Source of the DNA: Phytoactinopolyspora halotolerans
Lineage (GTDB): Bacteria > Actinomycetota > Actinomycetes > Jiangellales > Jiangellaceae
Length of the DNA stretch: 64,000 nucleotides
NCBI RefSeq assembly: GCF_010550675.1
Contig: NZ_JAAGOA010000013.1
Span: 155,783-219,782 of the forward strand
Reading direction: 5' to 3'
Numbering within the stretch: the first letter of the stretch is position 1; every line of letters begins with the position of its first letter. A program made the position numbers and the translations under genes. Below, in pieces: positions 18,457 to 27,089 of this stretch. The notes under the pieces are model-generated. The model ran no database searches. It was not told the DNA's origin and saw only the letters and a program-made list of their open reading frames with translations.

Positions 18457-18552
18457 GCGCTGTCGGCCTGCTCGTTCCGCGGCCGGCGGCGGAGCACCGT
18501 TCAGGCCCGAGGTTCACACCGGAGCGGGCACAGCCGCCCACCGATACAGGGT

Positions 18553-19998
18553 TCAACGTGGCGCCGCGTCCGGCCCGGGCACGTAGCGGGCGAACCCGTC
18601 TCCCCGTGCCTCACAGTGCTCGGCCAGGCGTCGGCGGTGCTCCGCCAGGATGCCCTGATGAGCACCGTCGGTGGCGAGGTTCGTCATCTCCCCCGGGTCG
18701 CGGCGCAGGTCGAACAGCTGCTCCCGATGCAGCCCCCAGGAATGGCACATGTACGCGTACCGCGACGTTCGCAGCATGCGGGCGATCAGACCGGACATCA
18801 CCGGTGGTGGCATCAGGCCGGGAAACCGCCACTGTGTCTCGACGATCACCTGATCCCGCCACGATGGATGCACGTGCGACGCGGACCCGACCAGCGGGCG
18901 CACACTCGTTCCAGCCCACGTCGGATCCGGGGCGATGCCGGCGTAGTCGCACAGCGTGGGCAGCAGATCGAGCCCGACCGAGACCAGCTCCTCGCGTACC
19001 CGTGCGTCGACCACCCCTTCGTCGCGATCCGCCGCCCCGCGCACGCGCCCGTCGCGATTCGCCGCCCCGTTCGGCGCGTCGCCCGGCGGCACGACGATGA
19101 ACGGCACGCCGGCCGACTCCTCATACAGATTCTTCTTCTGGTTCCACTGATGCGCGCCCTGCATGTCGCCGTGGTCGGAGGTGAAGACGACGACGGTCTC
19201 CTCCCTCAGCCCGGACGAATCCAGCGCCGCGAGCAACGACCCGATCTCGGCGTCGACCCGCTCGCACAGCCGGAAATAGGCGTACCGGTAGCGTCGCCAC
19301 CGCTCCTCGTCCCAGCCCTGCGTCGGGTGGACGGTCCAGGCGTAGCGCTGCACGAGCCGAAGCGCTTCGGGTTCCTCCGAGCCGGGCGCGAAGTTGGGTG
19401 GCAACACCGGCAGCTCTCGCCAGTCGACGTCCGGCACCTCCCCCGACGGTGGGGCCTGACCGCGTGCCCACTCGCAGATCCCGTGCGGCTCGTTGAACGA
19501 CGCCACCAGCAGGAACGGCGCGTCTCGCCGATCCGGAGCGGCCAGGTACTCCGCGCATGCGGCCGCCAGGCCCTCATGGCTGCCGCCATAGATCTCGGTG
19601 AAACCGCTGGCCACCGACCCCTCTGGCGCACCGGCCCACCCGCTCACCGCCGACGCCTCGTGCGCCGCTCCCGGCACGTGCCACTTGCCGCCGTAAGCGC
19701 AGTCATAGCCGGCATCGGCGAAGACCCGTCCCAGCGACCGCTCCGGGAACGGCCGGTCCGGAACCTGCACGTTGTCGTCGATCCCCAGCTCGGACGGCAT
19801 CAACCCGGTCATCATCGACGCCCGGGACGGGGCGCACAGCGGGCTGGTGCAGTACGCGTTGTCGAACCGGACGCCGGCCGCGGCCAGCGAGTCGATCGCG
19901 GGCGTGTGCACGTCAGGGTTACCCGCGCAGCTCATCGCGTCCGCCGACATCTGATCGGCCATGATCAGCAGCACGTTCAGCCGTCCGCCGGTTTTCAC
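18553..19998 (-). CDS. Sulfatase of the formylglycine type
   Basis: 481 residues from the GTG at 19998, which has GGAGG 8 nt upstream; longer starts would read into a palindromic repeat and are rejected. The alkaline-phosphatase-fold motifs are present: metal ligands in LLIMADQMSAD near residue 10-20 (Asp-Gln rather than the usual Asp-Asp), the formylglycine site CAPSR with Cys55, GGKWH near 110, NEPHG near 180, TSDHGD near 285 and NQKKNLYEE near 300. No signal peptide is visible, so it likely acts inside on imported oligosaccharides, or is exported by other means. The presence of a sulfatase suggests a sulfated glycan. It is divergent from the GntR-type regulator. Confidence 0.9.
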   Translation of the reverse strand: MKTGGRLNVLLIMADQMSADAMSCAGNPDVHTPAIDSLAAAGVRFDNAYCTSPLCAPSRASMMTGLMPSELGIDDNVQVPDRPFPERSLGRVFADAGYDCAYGGKWHVPGAAHEASAVSGWAGAPEGSVASGFTEIYGGSHEGLAAACAEYLAAPDRRDAPFLLVASFNEPHGICEWARGQAPPSGEVPDVDWRELPVLPPNFAPGSEEPEALRLVQRYAWTVHPTQGWDEERWRRYRYAYFRLCERVDAEIGSLLAALDSSGLREETVVVFTSDHGDMQGAHQWNQKKNLYEESAGVPFIVVPPGDAPNGAANRDGRVRGAADRDEGVVDARVREELVSVGLDLLPTLCDYAGIAPDPTWAGTSVRPLVGSASHVHPSWRDQVIVETQWRFPGLMPPPVMSGLIARMLRTSRYAYMCHSWGLHREQLFDLRRDPGEMTNLATDGAHQGILAEHRRRLAEHCEARGDGFARYVPGPDAAPR

Positions 19999-20031
19999 TA
20001 TCCGGACCTCCGCACTCTCATACCTGCTCGG

Positions 20032-20090
20032 CCCCATGATCATGAACAGTAACCGTGCTATGTACACGGTTACTGTTCATGATCATGGGG
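20032..20090. repeat. Intergenic palindrome, family 1 copy A (26-bp perfect stem)
   Basis: Arms 20032-20057 and 20065-20090 are perfectly complementary with a 7-nt loop (CTATGTA). The core is ATGATCATGAACA...TGTTCATGATCAT. It lies in the gap between the divergent sulfatase and GntR genes, so it is not a simple 3'-end terminator. Three relatives are at 34841, 40331 and 41273. Confidence 0.95.
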
Positions 20091-20160
20091 TTGTGCGATC
20101 GCTCCCTCAGCATGCCCGATGCCACGCCGTGCTCGCGCCCGTTCGGGAGCACTGGATGCG

Positions 20161-20210
20161 AGTCATTCCCGAGTCATGCCATTGACGGGGTATGACCTAG
20201 CGCGCAGGAT
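20161..20210 (+). promoter_or_regulatory. Promoter of the GntR gene with doubled AGTCATnCC box
   Basis: AGTCATTCC (20161) and AGTCATGCCATTGACGGG (20172) stand 11 bp apart, one helical turn. TTGACG at 20182-20187 is a -35 candidate and CAGGAT at 20205-20210, 17 nt later, a -10 candidate. The start codon at 20217 would then be at or near the transcript start (possibly leaderless). The 18-mer recurs with one change at 28959. Confidence 0.55.
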
Positions 20211-20216
20211 CTGAAC

Positions 20217-21368
20217 ATGCCGGACACCACCGCACTGAGCGAGGCGCCGCACGGGACGCGGTTCCGCATGCTCGCGTCGATGATCCGGCGTGACATCGAC
20301 CGCGGCACGCTCCCGGTCGGGTCTCGACTGCCGGCGGTGCCAGAGCTCGCCAAGGCGCACGGCGTCGGCGTCAATACGGTGCGGCGTGCGGTGGCTCGCC
20401 TGGTGGAGGACGGGTTGCTGGACCGTCGGCACGGCAGCGGCACCTACGTCCTGCGGACGTCGGCCGATCGGCAGGTACGCCGCGCGGTCGGCGTCCTCGT
20501 TCCGTCGCTCACGTACTACTACCCGCAGGTGATCGCCGGGATCGAGGAAGCGGCGTCGCGTCGCGGGGTGGACGTCGTCATCGCGTGTTCGTACTATGAC
20601 GCCGACCGCGAACTCGCCGAGATCGACCGGTTCCTCGGCTCCAGCGTGGACGGCATGCTCCTGGTCCCCAGTCTGCATCGCGCGCCCGACCCGGCCAGGT
20701 ACGTCTCGCGGCTAAGCAAACTGCCGGTCCCGTACTTCCTGATCGAGCGCCGGCTCGACGATCCCGCCGCCGACGCGGCCGACAGCACCGACGTGTCCTC
20801 CGTCCGGACCGACATAGCCGCCGGAGTGCGTGCCGCGATCGCCCACCTCACCGCGCTCGGCCGGCGCCGCATCGGGCACATCGGCCATCTGAGCTCGGCA
20901 CCTGGAACACGTGTCTTCCGCGGATTTCTCGACGCCATGCGGGAATTCGGCCTGGAGGTGATCGACGGGGCCGTCCTCCGCCGTCCCACCCTGTCGATGG
21001 CCGAGGTCGGGCAATACGTCACGACATGTGCCCGGGAGCAGCTGGATGCGGTGTTCTGCCTGGGCGATCCGTTTGCCGCCACGCTTGTGCGTGAACTCGG
21101 CAAGCACGGCCACCCGGTTCCTGACGACGTCGCCGTCATCACCTTCGACGACGAGTTCGCCCACGTGGCCGAGGTGCCGTTGACGGCCGTGTCGCCGCCC
21201 AAGTACGAGCTCGGTCGGCTCGCCACCGACCTGCTGGTCCGCCGGCTGGAGGACGGCGGCCCGGCGGTCGCCTGCGACGTGCGCCTGCAGCCCAAGCTCG
21301 TGATCCGATCCTCGTGCGGGGCGCGACCGACCGAAACCATCGACCTCGTGTTCGAACCGACCGGCTGA
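20217..21368 (+). CDS. GntR-family regulator with LacI-type sugar-binding domain
   Basis: 383-residue transcriptional regulator. The N-terminal winged helix of the GntR type spans about residues 14-80 (LASMIRRDIDRGTLPVGSRLPAVPELAKAHGVGVNTVRRAVARLVEDGLLDRRHGSGTY is the full diagnostic segment in pieces: VGSRLPAVPELA, VNTVRRAVARL, GSGTYVLR). Residues about 90-365 are a periplasmic-binding-like effector domain (RRAVGVLVPSLTYYY, GHIGHLSSAPGTR, DDVAVITFDDEF), the architecture of AraR. It should respond to a sugar. It lies 45 nt upstream of a polysaccharide lyase gene in the same direction and divergent from the sulfatase, so it probably controls the locus. Start ATG has AGGA 7 nt upstream. Confidence 0.9.
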   Translation: MPDTTALSEAPHGTRFRMLASMIRRDIDRGTLPVGSRLPAVPELAKAHGVGVNTVRRAVARLVEDGLLDRRHGSGTYVLRTSADRQVRRAVGVLVPSLTYYYPQVIAGIEEAASRRGVDVVIACSYYDADRELAEIDRFLGSSVDGMLLVPSLHRAPDPARYVSRLSKLPVPYFLIERRLDDPAADAADSTDVSSVRTDIAAGVRAAIAHLTALGRRRIGHIGHLSSAPGTRVFRGFLDAMREFGLEVIDGAVLRRPTLSMAEVGQYVTTCAREQLDAVFCLGDPFAATLVRELGKHGHPVPDDVAVITFDDEFAHVAEVPLTAVSPPKYELGRLATDLLVRRLEDGGPAVACDVRLQPKLVIRSSCGARPTETIDLVFEPTG

Positions 21369-21413
21369 CGCGGCACCCGCCGCCCTGGAACCCTTCTCCC
21401 CTGGAGGTCACCC

Positions 21414-23876
21414 GTGACCAGCCATCACCGTCCCCTGCCCAGACGCAGTCTCCTCATCGGCGCGGCGTCGACCGGCGCCGTCCTGTCCACCGGAGCGATG
21501 TCCAGATGGGCGGCACCGCTCGCCGCCGCACCGCTCGCCGCCGCACCGCTCGCCGCCGCAGCGACCGACGCCGCCTACGCGGCGCTGCGGAGTGCCTGGG
21601 TCGATGTCCTCACCGGCGGACCGCAGGACCTCGGCGATCCCGACGTGCAGGCCGCCATCACCCAGCGTGACACCGCCACCGCCAATGCCCTCGCCCTGGT
21701 CGATCCCGACCCGAACCGGACCGCGGTGTTCACCGACATCCCGTACAACCCGGCGGACACCCTCCGCTCACGCGGCGTCGCGCAGTCGTGTTCGCGGATC
21801 AAGGCCATGGCGCTGTCGTGGGCGACCGAGGGCTCGTCGTACTACGGCGACGCCGCCCTCCGCGACACGATGCTCGACGCCGTCGACACCGTCCTGACCC
21901 ACAACTACGTCGCCGGCGAGCCGGAAGACGACAGCTGGTACAACCACGAGATCGCCATCCCGCAGTACCTCAACGACGCCCTGACGATCCTGCACGCACA
22001 CGTCGGCTCCAGCATCATGCAACGGCACACCGCCGCCGTTGACTGGTTCGTGCCGGACCCGCGCTACAACTATCCGCCGAGCCATCCCAAGCACAAGCTC
22101 TCCACCGGCGGCAACCGCGTCGACCTGTGCGAGGTGGTGATCATCCGCGGCGCACTCGACCACACCGAAGCGCGCGTGGCCGACGGACGGGACGCGCTGA
22201 GCGGCGTCTTCGAGTACACCACGTCCGGCGACGGGTACTACCGCGACGGCGGCTTCATCCAGCACACATCGATCCCCTACACCGGCACCTACGGGCGGGT
22301 CCTGTTGCAGGGAGCCGCGACCCTGATCACGCTGCTGGCAGGTACGCCGTGGGAGGTCACCGATCCCGATGTGGAGATCATGTTCGACGCGGTGGAGAAC
22401 TGCTACGCACCGACGATCTTCGACAACCAGCTGTTCTCCAACATGTGCGGGCGCGCCGTGTCACGTAAGAACAGCGTCGAGCACGGCCCGGCCATCAGCA
22501 TCGCCGACGGCATCCTCACGCTGGCCGGCGCCGTGGGAGCCAGCCGGGCCAAGGCCTGGCGCGAGATGTGCGTGGGCTGGTTCACCCGGGACGAGTTCGT
22601 CGATCCCACCGCCACCTCCGACCTGCGGCGGCTCGCCCTGTTCAAGGGCCTGATGAACGACGCCGGTCTGACGCCTACGCCCGAGCCGGTCGGGCACCGG
22701 CTCATGTCCAGCGTCGCCCGCCCGATCCACCGCCGCGACGGCTGGGCGTTCACCGTCGCGATGGCGCGCGAGGGGGTGCACGGTGCCTACGAGGCGAATC
22801 GCGAGAATCAGCACGGCTGGTACCAGAACCGGGGCGCCACATACCTGTACGTGCGCACGGACAACGCGCAGTTCAGCGACGCGTACTGGCCGACCGTCGA
22901 TCCGCTGCGGCTGCCCGGGACCACCGCTCAGCGACGCGACGACATGCCGGACGGCGACTGGCGCAAGGCCTACGGGCACTTCGGCGGGGGCGCGTGCGTC
23001 GACGGTGAGTTCGCCGCCACCGGCATGCGGATGTCGAAGGGGCCGGGCGGACACTCGCTGAGCGCGCTGAAGTCGTGGTTCTGCCTCGACGACTGCATCG
23101 TGGCGCTCGGCACCAAGATCACGTCCACCGAGAACTACACCGTGCAATCCGTGCTGGAGAACCGGAACCTGCACGAGACCGGCACGAACGCCCTGACCGT
23201 CGACGGCGAGGTCTTCCCGTTGGGGCTGGGCGACGACGAATACCTCGGCCGGCCCGGCTGGCTGCATCTGGAGGACGTCGCCGGCTACGTCCTGCTCGAC
23301 GCGGCCAACGGCAGCCCGCTGCGCGCCGCACGCGAGGAACGCACCGCGACCTGGCTGGACATCAACCCGTACTGGTCCACCCACGACGACACGCCGTACA
23401 CCCGCCGCTACGTCACCGTGTACTTCGGCCACGGCCGCGCACCTACGAACCGCGAGTACGGGTATCTGCTGCTCCCGGGCGCGACACCCGCCGAGACCGC
23501 CGCCCGCGCGGCCGACCCCGGCGTCGAGATCCTGGCCAAGACCACGAACGTGCACGCGATCCACGTGCCACATCTCGGTTTCACCGGCGCGAACTTCTTC
23601 TCCGGCGGCTACACGGTCCAGCTCGGCGGCGGCGCCACGCTCGGCACCGACAAGAACGCCTCCGTCGTCCTCTCCCAGCAGGGAAACGAGCTGTGGGTCG
23701 GTGTCGCCAATGCGACACACCGCCTCGACTCTGTCACGGTCACGCTCAGCGGCACGTCGTACAGTCCGTCGTCGAGCGACCCGACCGTGCAGGTGAGCAA
23801 GTCCGGCCGCACGATCACCATCACTGTCGACACCAGCGCTCGCGACGGCCGCACCCACCGCGCCATCCTCGTATAG
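21414..23876 (+). CDS. Polysaccharide lyase family 8 (hyaluronate/chondroitin-lyase-like), first copy
   Basis: 820-residue secreted lyase cleaving uronate-containing polysaccharides by beta-elimination. The GTG start has GGAGGT upstream. The N-terminus looks Tat-like (PLPRRSLLIGA) and is followed by a threefold APLAA repeat. The alpha-toroid domain contains SWYNHEI (aromatic patch) and candidate catalytic Asn234 (TGGNR), His284 and Tyr293 (HTSIPYTGTY), Arg347 (CGRAV). The spacings 50, 9 and 63 equal those I recall for the pneumococcal hyaluronate lyase Asn349/His399/Tyr408/Arg462. Beta-sandwich domains follow. Length fits PL8. Substrate could be hyaluronan, chondroitin or a xanthan-type polymer. 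It is downstream of the GntR gene. Confidence 0.9.
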   Translation: MTSHHRPLPRRSLLIGAASTGAVLSTGAMSRWAAPLAAAPLAAAPLAAAATDAAYAALRSAWVDVLTGGPQDLGDPDVQAAITQRDTATANALALVDPDPNRTAVFTDIPYNPADTLRSRGVAQSCSRIKAMALSWATEGSSYYGDAALRDTMLDAVDTVLTHNYVAGEPEDDSWYNHEIAIPQYLNDALTILHAHVGSSIMQRHTAAVDWFVPDPRYNYPPSHPKHKLSTGGNRVDLCEVVIIRGALDHTEARVADGRDALSGVFEYTTSGDGYYRDGGFIQHTSIPYTGTYGRVLLQGAATLITLLAGTPWEVTDPDVEIMFDAVENCYAPTIFDNQLFSNMCGRAVSRKNSVEHGPAISIADGILTLAGAVGASRAKAWREMCVGWFTRDEFVDPTATSDLRRLALFKGLMNDAGLTPTPEPVGHRLMSSVARPIHRRDGWAFTVAMAREGVHGAYEANRENQHGWYQNRGATYLYVRTDNAQFSDAYWPTVDPLRLPGTTAQRRDDMPDGDWRKAYGHFGGGACVDGEFAATGMRMSKGPGGHSLSALKSWFCLDDCIVALGTKITSTENYTVQSVLENRNLHETGTNALTVDGEVFPLGLGDDEYLGRPGWLHLEDVAGYVLLDAANGSPLRAAREERTATWLDINPYWSTHDDTPYTRRYVTVYFGHGRAPTNREYGYLLLPGATPAETAARAADPGVEILAKTTNVHAIHVPHLGFTGANFFSGGYTVQLGGGATLGTDKNASVVLSQQGNELWVGVANATHRLDSVTVTLSGTSYSPSSSDPTVQVSKSGRTITITVDTSARDGRTHRAILV

Positions 23877-23893
23877 CCGACTTCTCCCACAAG

Positions 23894-24292
23894 TCAGCTG
23901 CTTGGGTAAAGTTCGACATTCGCTCTATGGGATCCGATCAGTTTGGAGTCGCCCGTCAGCAGCGGGCAGTCCAGTAGCTCGGCCAGCGCGATATACGCGG
24001 CGTCGTAGACGGTGAAGTTGTGCCGGAGTTCCCAAGCGCGTTCAGCGATCACCGCCCCGGGATAGCGCTGGATACTGAGGTCGGCGAAATCCGTGCGCGC
24101 GTCGTTAGCTCGGTCGGTCGTGAGCTTGCCGCCGAGAACAAGGCCACGCAACGCGTTTACGAACTCGAAGTCGATGAAATGAGGCGCGTATAGAACTCGT
24201 GGGGCAGACAATCGTTGGCGAAGCACATCGTTGGACCGAGCTTCGATGAGCGCGTAAACGATCACCGAATTGTCGACGACGAGTGCGCTCAC
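23894..24292 (-). CDS. vapC: PIN-domain ribonuclease toxin (VapC-like)
   Basis: 132-residue PIN-domain protein. The four acidic positions are visible: Asp in LVVDNSVIVY (near residue 7), Glu in DFEFVNALR (near 43), Asp in VYDAAYIALAE (near 97) and Asp in LLTGDSKLI (near 115). Such toxins cleave RNA and are held inactive by a VapB antitoxin. The start overlaps the antitoxin stop by 4 nt, and the pair is on the strand opposite to the neighbouring lyase gene. It may stabilise the accessory region; that is inference. Confidence 0.88.
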   Translation of the reverse strand: MSALVVDNSVIVYALIEARSNDVLRQRLSAPRVLYAPHFIDFEFVNALRGLVLGGKLTTDRANDARTDFADLSIQRYPGAVIAERAWELRHNFTVYDAAYIALAELLDCPLLTGDSKLIGSHRANVELYPSS

Positions 24293-24522
24293 TCACCCCT
24301 CCCGGCACGGGTCGCCGCCACGATGTCGGACATGTTGAGCCCCGGCGACGGCCTCTGCGCCGCATGGGCCAGCACCTCCGCCACGGTGGGCTGAGCGGCC
24401 GCTTCGATGACCATCCGCCGGAGGTAGGCAGTAAGGCTCATGCCTTCTGCGGACGCGCGCATCCGCATCACGTTGAGGGCGTCGGAGGGCACGTCGCGGA
24501 TCTGTATGGGTTTAGTCTCCAT
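24289..24522 (-). CDS. vapB: Antitoxin of the VapB/FitA type
   Basis: 77 residues from the ATG at 24522; a longer frame start at 24546 lies inside an inverted repeat and is less likely. The N-terminus (TKPIQIRDVPSDALNVMRMRA, then GMSLTAYLRRMVIEAA) is a ribbon-helix-helix DNA-binding domain of the FitA type. The C-terminus (PGLNMSDIVAATRAGR) should wrap the toxin. It is translationally coupled to the PIN toxin. An inverted repeat over the start region is a plausible autorepression site. Confidence 0.85.
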   Translation of the reverse strand: METKPIQIRDVPSDALNVMRMRASAEGMSLTAYLRRMVIEAAAQPTVAEVLAHAAQRPSPGLNMSDIVAATRAGRGE

Positions 24523-24549
24523 GCATGCAACGATACCATCTTGCATGCA
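24522..24549 (-). promoter_or_regulatory. Inverted repeat at the antitoxin start, candidate operator
   Basis: Arms TGCATGCAA (24522-24530) and TTGCATGCA (24541-24549) are perfect complements separated by 10 nt. Position directly upstream of the RHH antitoxin gene suggests autoregulation. Confidence 0.6.
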
Positions 24550-24600
24550 CGTTGATCACCAAACTGCTGGACCGGTCATGATCGGCTCAACAGTTGATGA

Positions 24601-25704
24601 TCACGGCAATTGGCCGTCGAGAGCGTGGTAGAAGGGGTCGTCCACGCCGATCTCGCCGCGCTTGACCGTGCGTCCGGTGAACGCCGACGCGTACAGCGCG
24701 GTGATCAGCTCCAACGCCGCCCGTCCGCTGTCGCCGCTGGTCTCCGGGCGACGTCCGGCCCGGAGATCGGCGACGACGGCACGCAGCTGGGACAGGTGGT
24801 TCGTCTCCTCGTCGGGCAGGTCGTTGGCCCACTCCGCCACCGCTTGCTCGGCGACGCCGTCGGCCGGCGTGCAGGTCCAATCGGAGTTTCGGTACCGGTA
24901 CAGGTGCGTCAGCTCGACGGTCGCCAGCTCGGTGTCGATGCGCAGGCGGCTGACCGATTGCGGTGAGACCGCGCTGTTCACCACGGTGCCCAGCGCACCC
25001 GACTCGAACCGGACGACGGCCGTGCTGACGTCATCGGTCGCGATGTCGCGGCTGGTCGTGGCGGCGAACGCGGAGACCTCCCGCCAGGGGCCGACCATGG
25101 TCAGCATGAGGTCGATATTGTGGATGCCCAGCGCCATGGCCGGTCCCCCGTCGCCGCGGAAGTTCCCGCGCCACGCCGGTTCGAAATAGTCCGGCCCGCG
25201 GAACCAGGTGGTCTGACAGTGCACCGCCAGCGGACGCCCGAGAACGCCGCCGGTCAACAGCCGTCGGTAGTGCCGGGCGCCGGGGCCATAACGCAGCTGG
25301 AAGACGATCGGCGCATACGGTCCTCCCTCCCGCTCCCCCGCGACCATCTGGTCATACTCGGCCAGCGACAACGCGGGCGGCTTCTCGCACAGCACCCACG
25401 CACCCGAGGCCAGCGCCTCCGCCACATGCTCGCGGTGGAGCACCGGCGGGGTCGCGACGATCACCAGCTCCGGGGCTTCCGCCGCGAGCATCTCGCCGAG
25501 CGCGGTGTATCGGCCGCGGATACCCCAGCGATCGGCGAACTGGTGCAGCGTCTCCGGCTGGACGTCCACGGCGGCGACCAGGTCGATCTCGTGGCCGAGC
25601 TCCCGCACCGCAGGCAGATGTCCGACCTCGGCGATCACTCCGGTGCCGACGATGGCCGCGCGGATCGGCTGCTGAGCGGTGTCGGATGGTCCTTGAACGT
25701 GCAC
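24601..25704 (-). CDS. Gfo/Idh/MocA-family oxidoreductase
   Basis: 367 residues. The GTG at 25704 is chosen because GAGGAG lies 6 nt upstream; the frame opens 13 codons earlier at the edge of the operator. The Rossmann segment is IRAAIVGTGVIAEVGH, the catalytic motif LCEKPPALS near residue 100 and the substrate-site segment MALGIHNIDLMLTMVG near 190. It belongs to the NAD(P)-dependent sugar oxidoreductases. A near-ideal promoter and a perfect LacI-type palindrome lie directly upstream, which ties it to the LacI regulator gene next door. Substrate unknown. Confidence 0.9.
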   Translation of the reverse strand: MHVQGPSDTAQQPIRAAIVGTGVIAEVGHLPAVRELGHEIDLVAAVDVQPETLHQFADRWGIRGRYTALGEMLAAEAPELVIVATPPVLHREHVAEALASGAWVLCEKPPALSLAEYDQMVAGEREGGPYAPIVFQLRYGPGARHYRRLLTGGVLGRPLAVHCQTTWFRGPDYFEPAWRGNFRGDGGPAMALGIHNIDLMLTMVGPWREVSAFAATTSRDIATDDVSTAVVRFESGALGTVVNSAVSPQSVSRLRIDTELATVELTHLYRYRNSDWTCTPADGVAEQAVAEWANDLPDEETNHLSQLRAVVADLRAGRRPETSGDSGRAALELITALYASAFTGRTVKRGEIGVDDPFYHALDGQLP

Positions 25705-25738
25705 AGGTGGCTCCTCGGCGCGACGGTCGGCGCAGGCG

Positions 25739-25792
25739 TGCAAGCGCTTGCAGCGGTCTGGCCATGCTGTCGACGGCGTCGCGGCCTGTCAA
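25739..25792 (-). promoter_or_regulatory. Promoter with perfect LacI operator for the oxidoreductase gene
   Basis: On the minus strand TTGACA (25792-25787) and CAGCAT (25769-25764) are separated by exactly 17 nt. Twelve nt further, where the transcript starts, is the perfect palindrome TGCAAGCGCTTGCA (25752-25739). The oxidoreductase start codon follows 35 nt later. This is the clearest repressible promoter in the window. Confidence 0.8.
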
Positions 25793-25842
25793 CCCTCGCA
25801 CGCCACCGGTCGTCCGCAGGACGGGGAGGTCTCAGGACAGAC

Positions 25843-26868
25843 TCATCGCGACGCCCGCCGCGCCTCGCGCCGCTCGTCGTGCCGCGGGGCCGGACCGGTC
25901 GAGCCGCGCACCACGAGTTCGCCGGACAGCGAAAGCTGCTGGTCACGTGTGATGAGACCGTCCAGCTGGTCGACCAGCAGCCGGACGGCCGTGCGGCCCG
26001 CGTCGGCGATCGGGCTGGCGATCGATGTAAGCGGCGGATACGCCATCGCCGCGAACAGGATGTCGTCACAGCCGCTCACGCTGAACTGCCCCGGTACGTC
26101 GAAGCCCCGTTCGGTCAGCCGGCGCAGGATCCCCATCGCCATGATGTCGTCGAACGCGACGGCGGCCGTGGCGCCGCTGGCCGCCAGCGCGTCGGCGGCC
26201 AGCATGCCGCCGGAGAACGTCGCCGGATAGGGTCCGAGCACCTCGAACGCCATGCCGAGCTTGCGCGCCTGCCGCCGCGCGCTGTCCCGCCGTTCCCGGT
26301 CCGACCACGACGACGCGGGGCCGGACACGTACACGATGTCCCGGTGCCCGAGGGCGTGCAGATGGTCGACGGTCTGCCGGATGCCGTCCCGGGTCCGGCA
26401 GGTGATCGACGCGATGCCGTCGACCGCGCGGTTGACCAGAACCACCGGCGTCCGCTCAGCGGCTTCCCGGATCACCCCGGCCCGGGACCGCGGCGAGCAG
26501 ACGATGACGCCGTCGGCCTGGCCGGCCAGGTCCCGCAGCATCTTCGACTCGCGCTCGGGATGTTCATCGGTGTCCATCAGCAGCACCGAGTAGCCCTTCT
26601 CATACGCGGTGTCCTCGACCGCCCGCACCAGCGGCGGGAAGAACGGATTGGCGATGTCCGGCAGCAGCACGGCGAGCAGCGCGGTCCGTCCGGTGACCAG
26701 CCCGCGAGCCGATCGGTTGGGTCGGTAACCCAGCCGATCGGCGATCGCGAGAATCTGCTTGCGGGTGTCCGCGCCGATGAGCTCCGGCCTGGTGAAGGCC
26801 CGGGAAACGGTGGAGATCGATACTCCCGCCTCGGCGGCGACCGCCTTCAACGAGGCTGTCCTGGCCAT
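25843..26868 (-). CDS. LacI-family transcriptional regulator
   Basis: 341-residue sugar-responsive repressor. The ATG at 26868 is chosen since the HTH begins there (MARTASLKAVAAEAGVSIST); the frame opens 37 codons earlier in non-similar sequence. The hinge (AIADRLGYRPNRSARGLVTGRT) is followed by a periplasmic-binding-like effector domain (LLAVLLPDIANPFF, VVLVNRAVDGI, DDIMAMGILRRL, SVSGCDDI). It most likely binds the TGCAA-N4-TTGCA-type palindromes at 9547, 18443, 25739, 26975 and 29000. It is divergent from the oxidoreductase gene at 27090 and shares its upstream region with an operator, so autoregulation is likely. Effector unknown. Confidence 0.92.
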   Translation of the reverse strand: MARTASLKAVAAEAGVSISTVSRAFTRPELIGADTRKQILAIADRLGYRPNRSARGLVTGRTALLAVLLPDIANPFFPPLVRAVEDTAYEKGYSVLLMDTDEHPERESKMLRDLAGQADGVIVCSPRSRAGVIREAAERTPVVLVNRAVDGIASITCRTRDGIRQTVDHLHALGHRDIVYVSGPASSWSDRERRDSARRQARKLGMAFEVLGPYPATFSGGMLAADALAASGATAAVAFDDIMAMGILRRLTERGFDVPGQFSVSGCDDILFAAMAYPPLTSIASPIADAGRTAVRLLVDQLDGLITRDQQLSLSGELVVRGSTGPAPRHDERREARRASR

Positions 26869-26915
26869 GCCCGCGTCCCTTCTCTCCGGCGCGAGAGTAT
26901 CCGCGCGATGGCAGG

Positions 26916-26988
26916 AGTCATTCCCTGCCTCCCTATCGCAACATTGACACTCCAGAGCGTGCCATGCAATTGTGTGCAAACGCTCGCA
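26916..26988 (+). promoter_or_regulatory. Promoter with LacI-type operator before the 27090 gene
   Basis: TTGACA at 26944-26949 is a -35 candidate and AATTGT at 26968-26973 (18-nt spacing) a -10 candidate. TGCAAACGCTCGCA at 26975-26988 directly follows. The same 14-mer is found at 29000. AGTCATTCC at 26916 resembles the box upstream of the GntR and ABC promoters. Confidence 0.6.
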
Positions 26989-27089
26989 TCGGAGATGCGT
27001 GGCATCCTCCTCCGGCCGACCCCCGACGGACGCGTCGCCTCGGACCGCCCCTCAACCGCAACTCACCCCACGATGGACGGTGACGGGAT

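Noticed and set aside
24601..24900. Second short minus-strand gene at the end of the oxidoreductase
   Set aside because: Shadow frame of the oxidoreductase C-terminus, no features.
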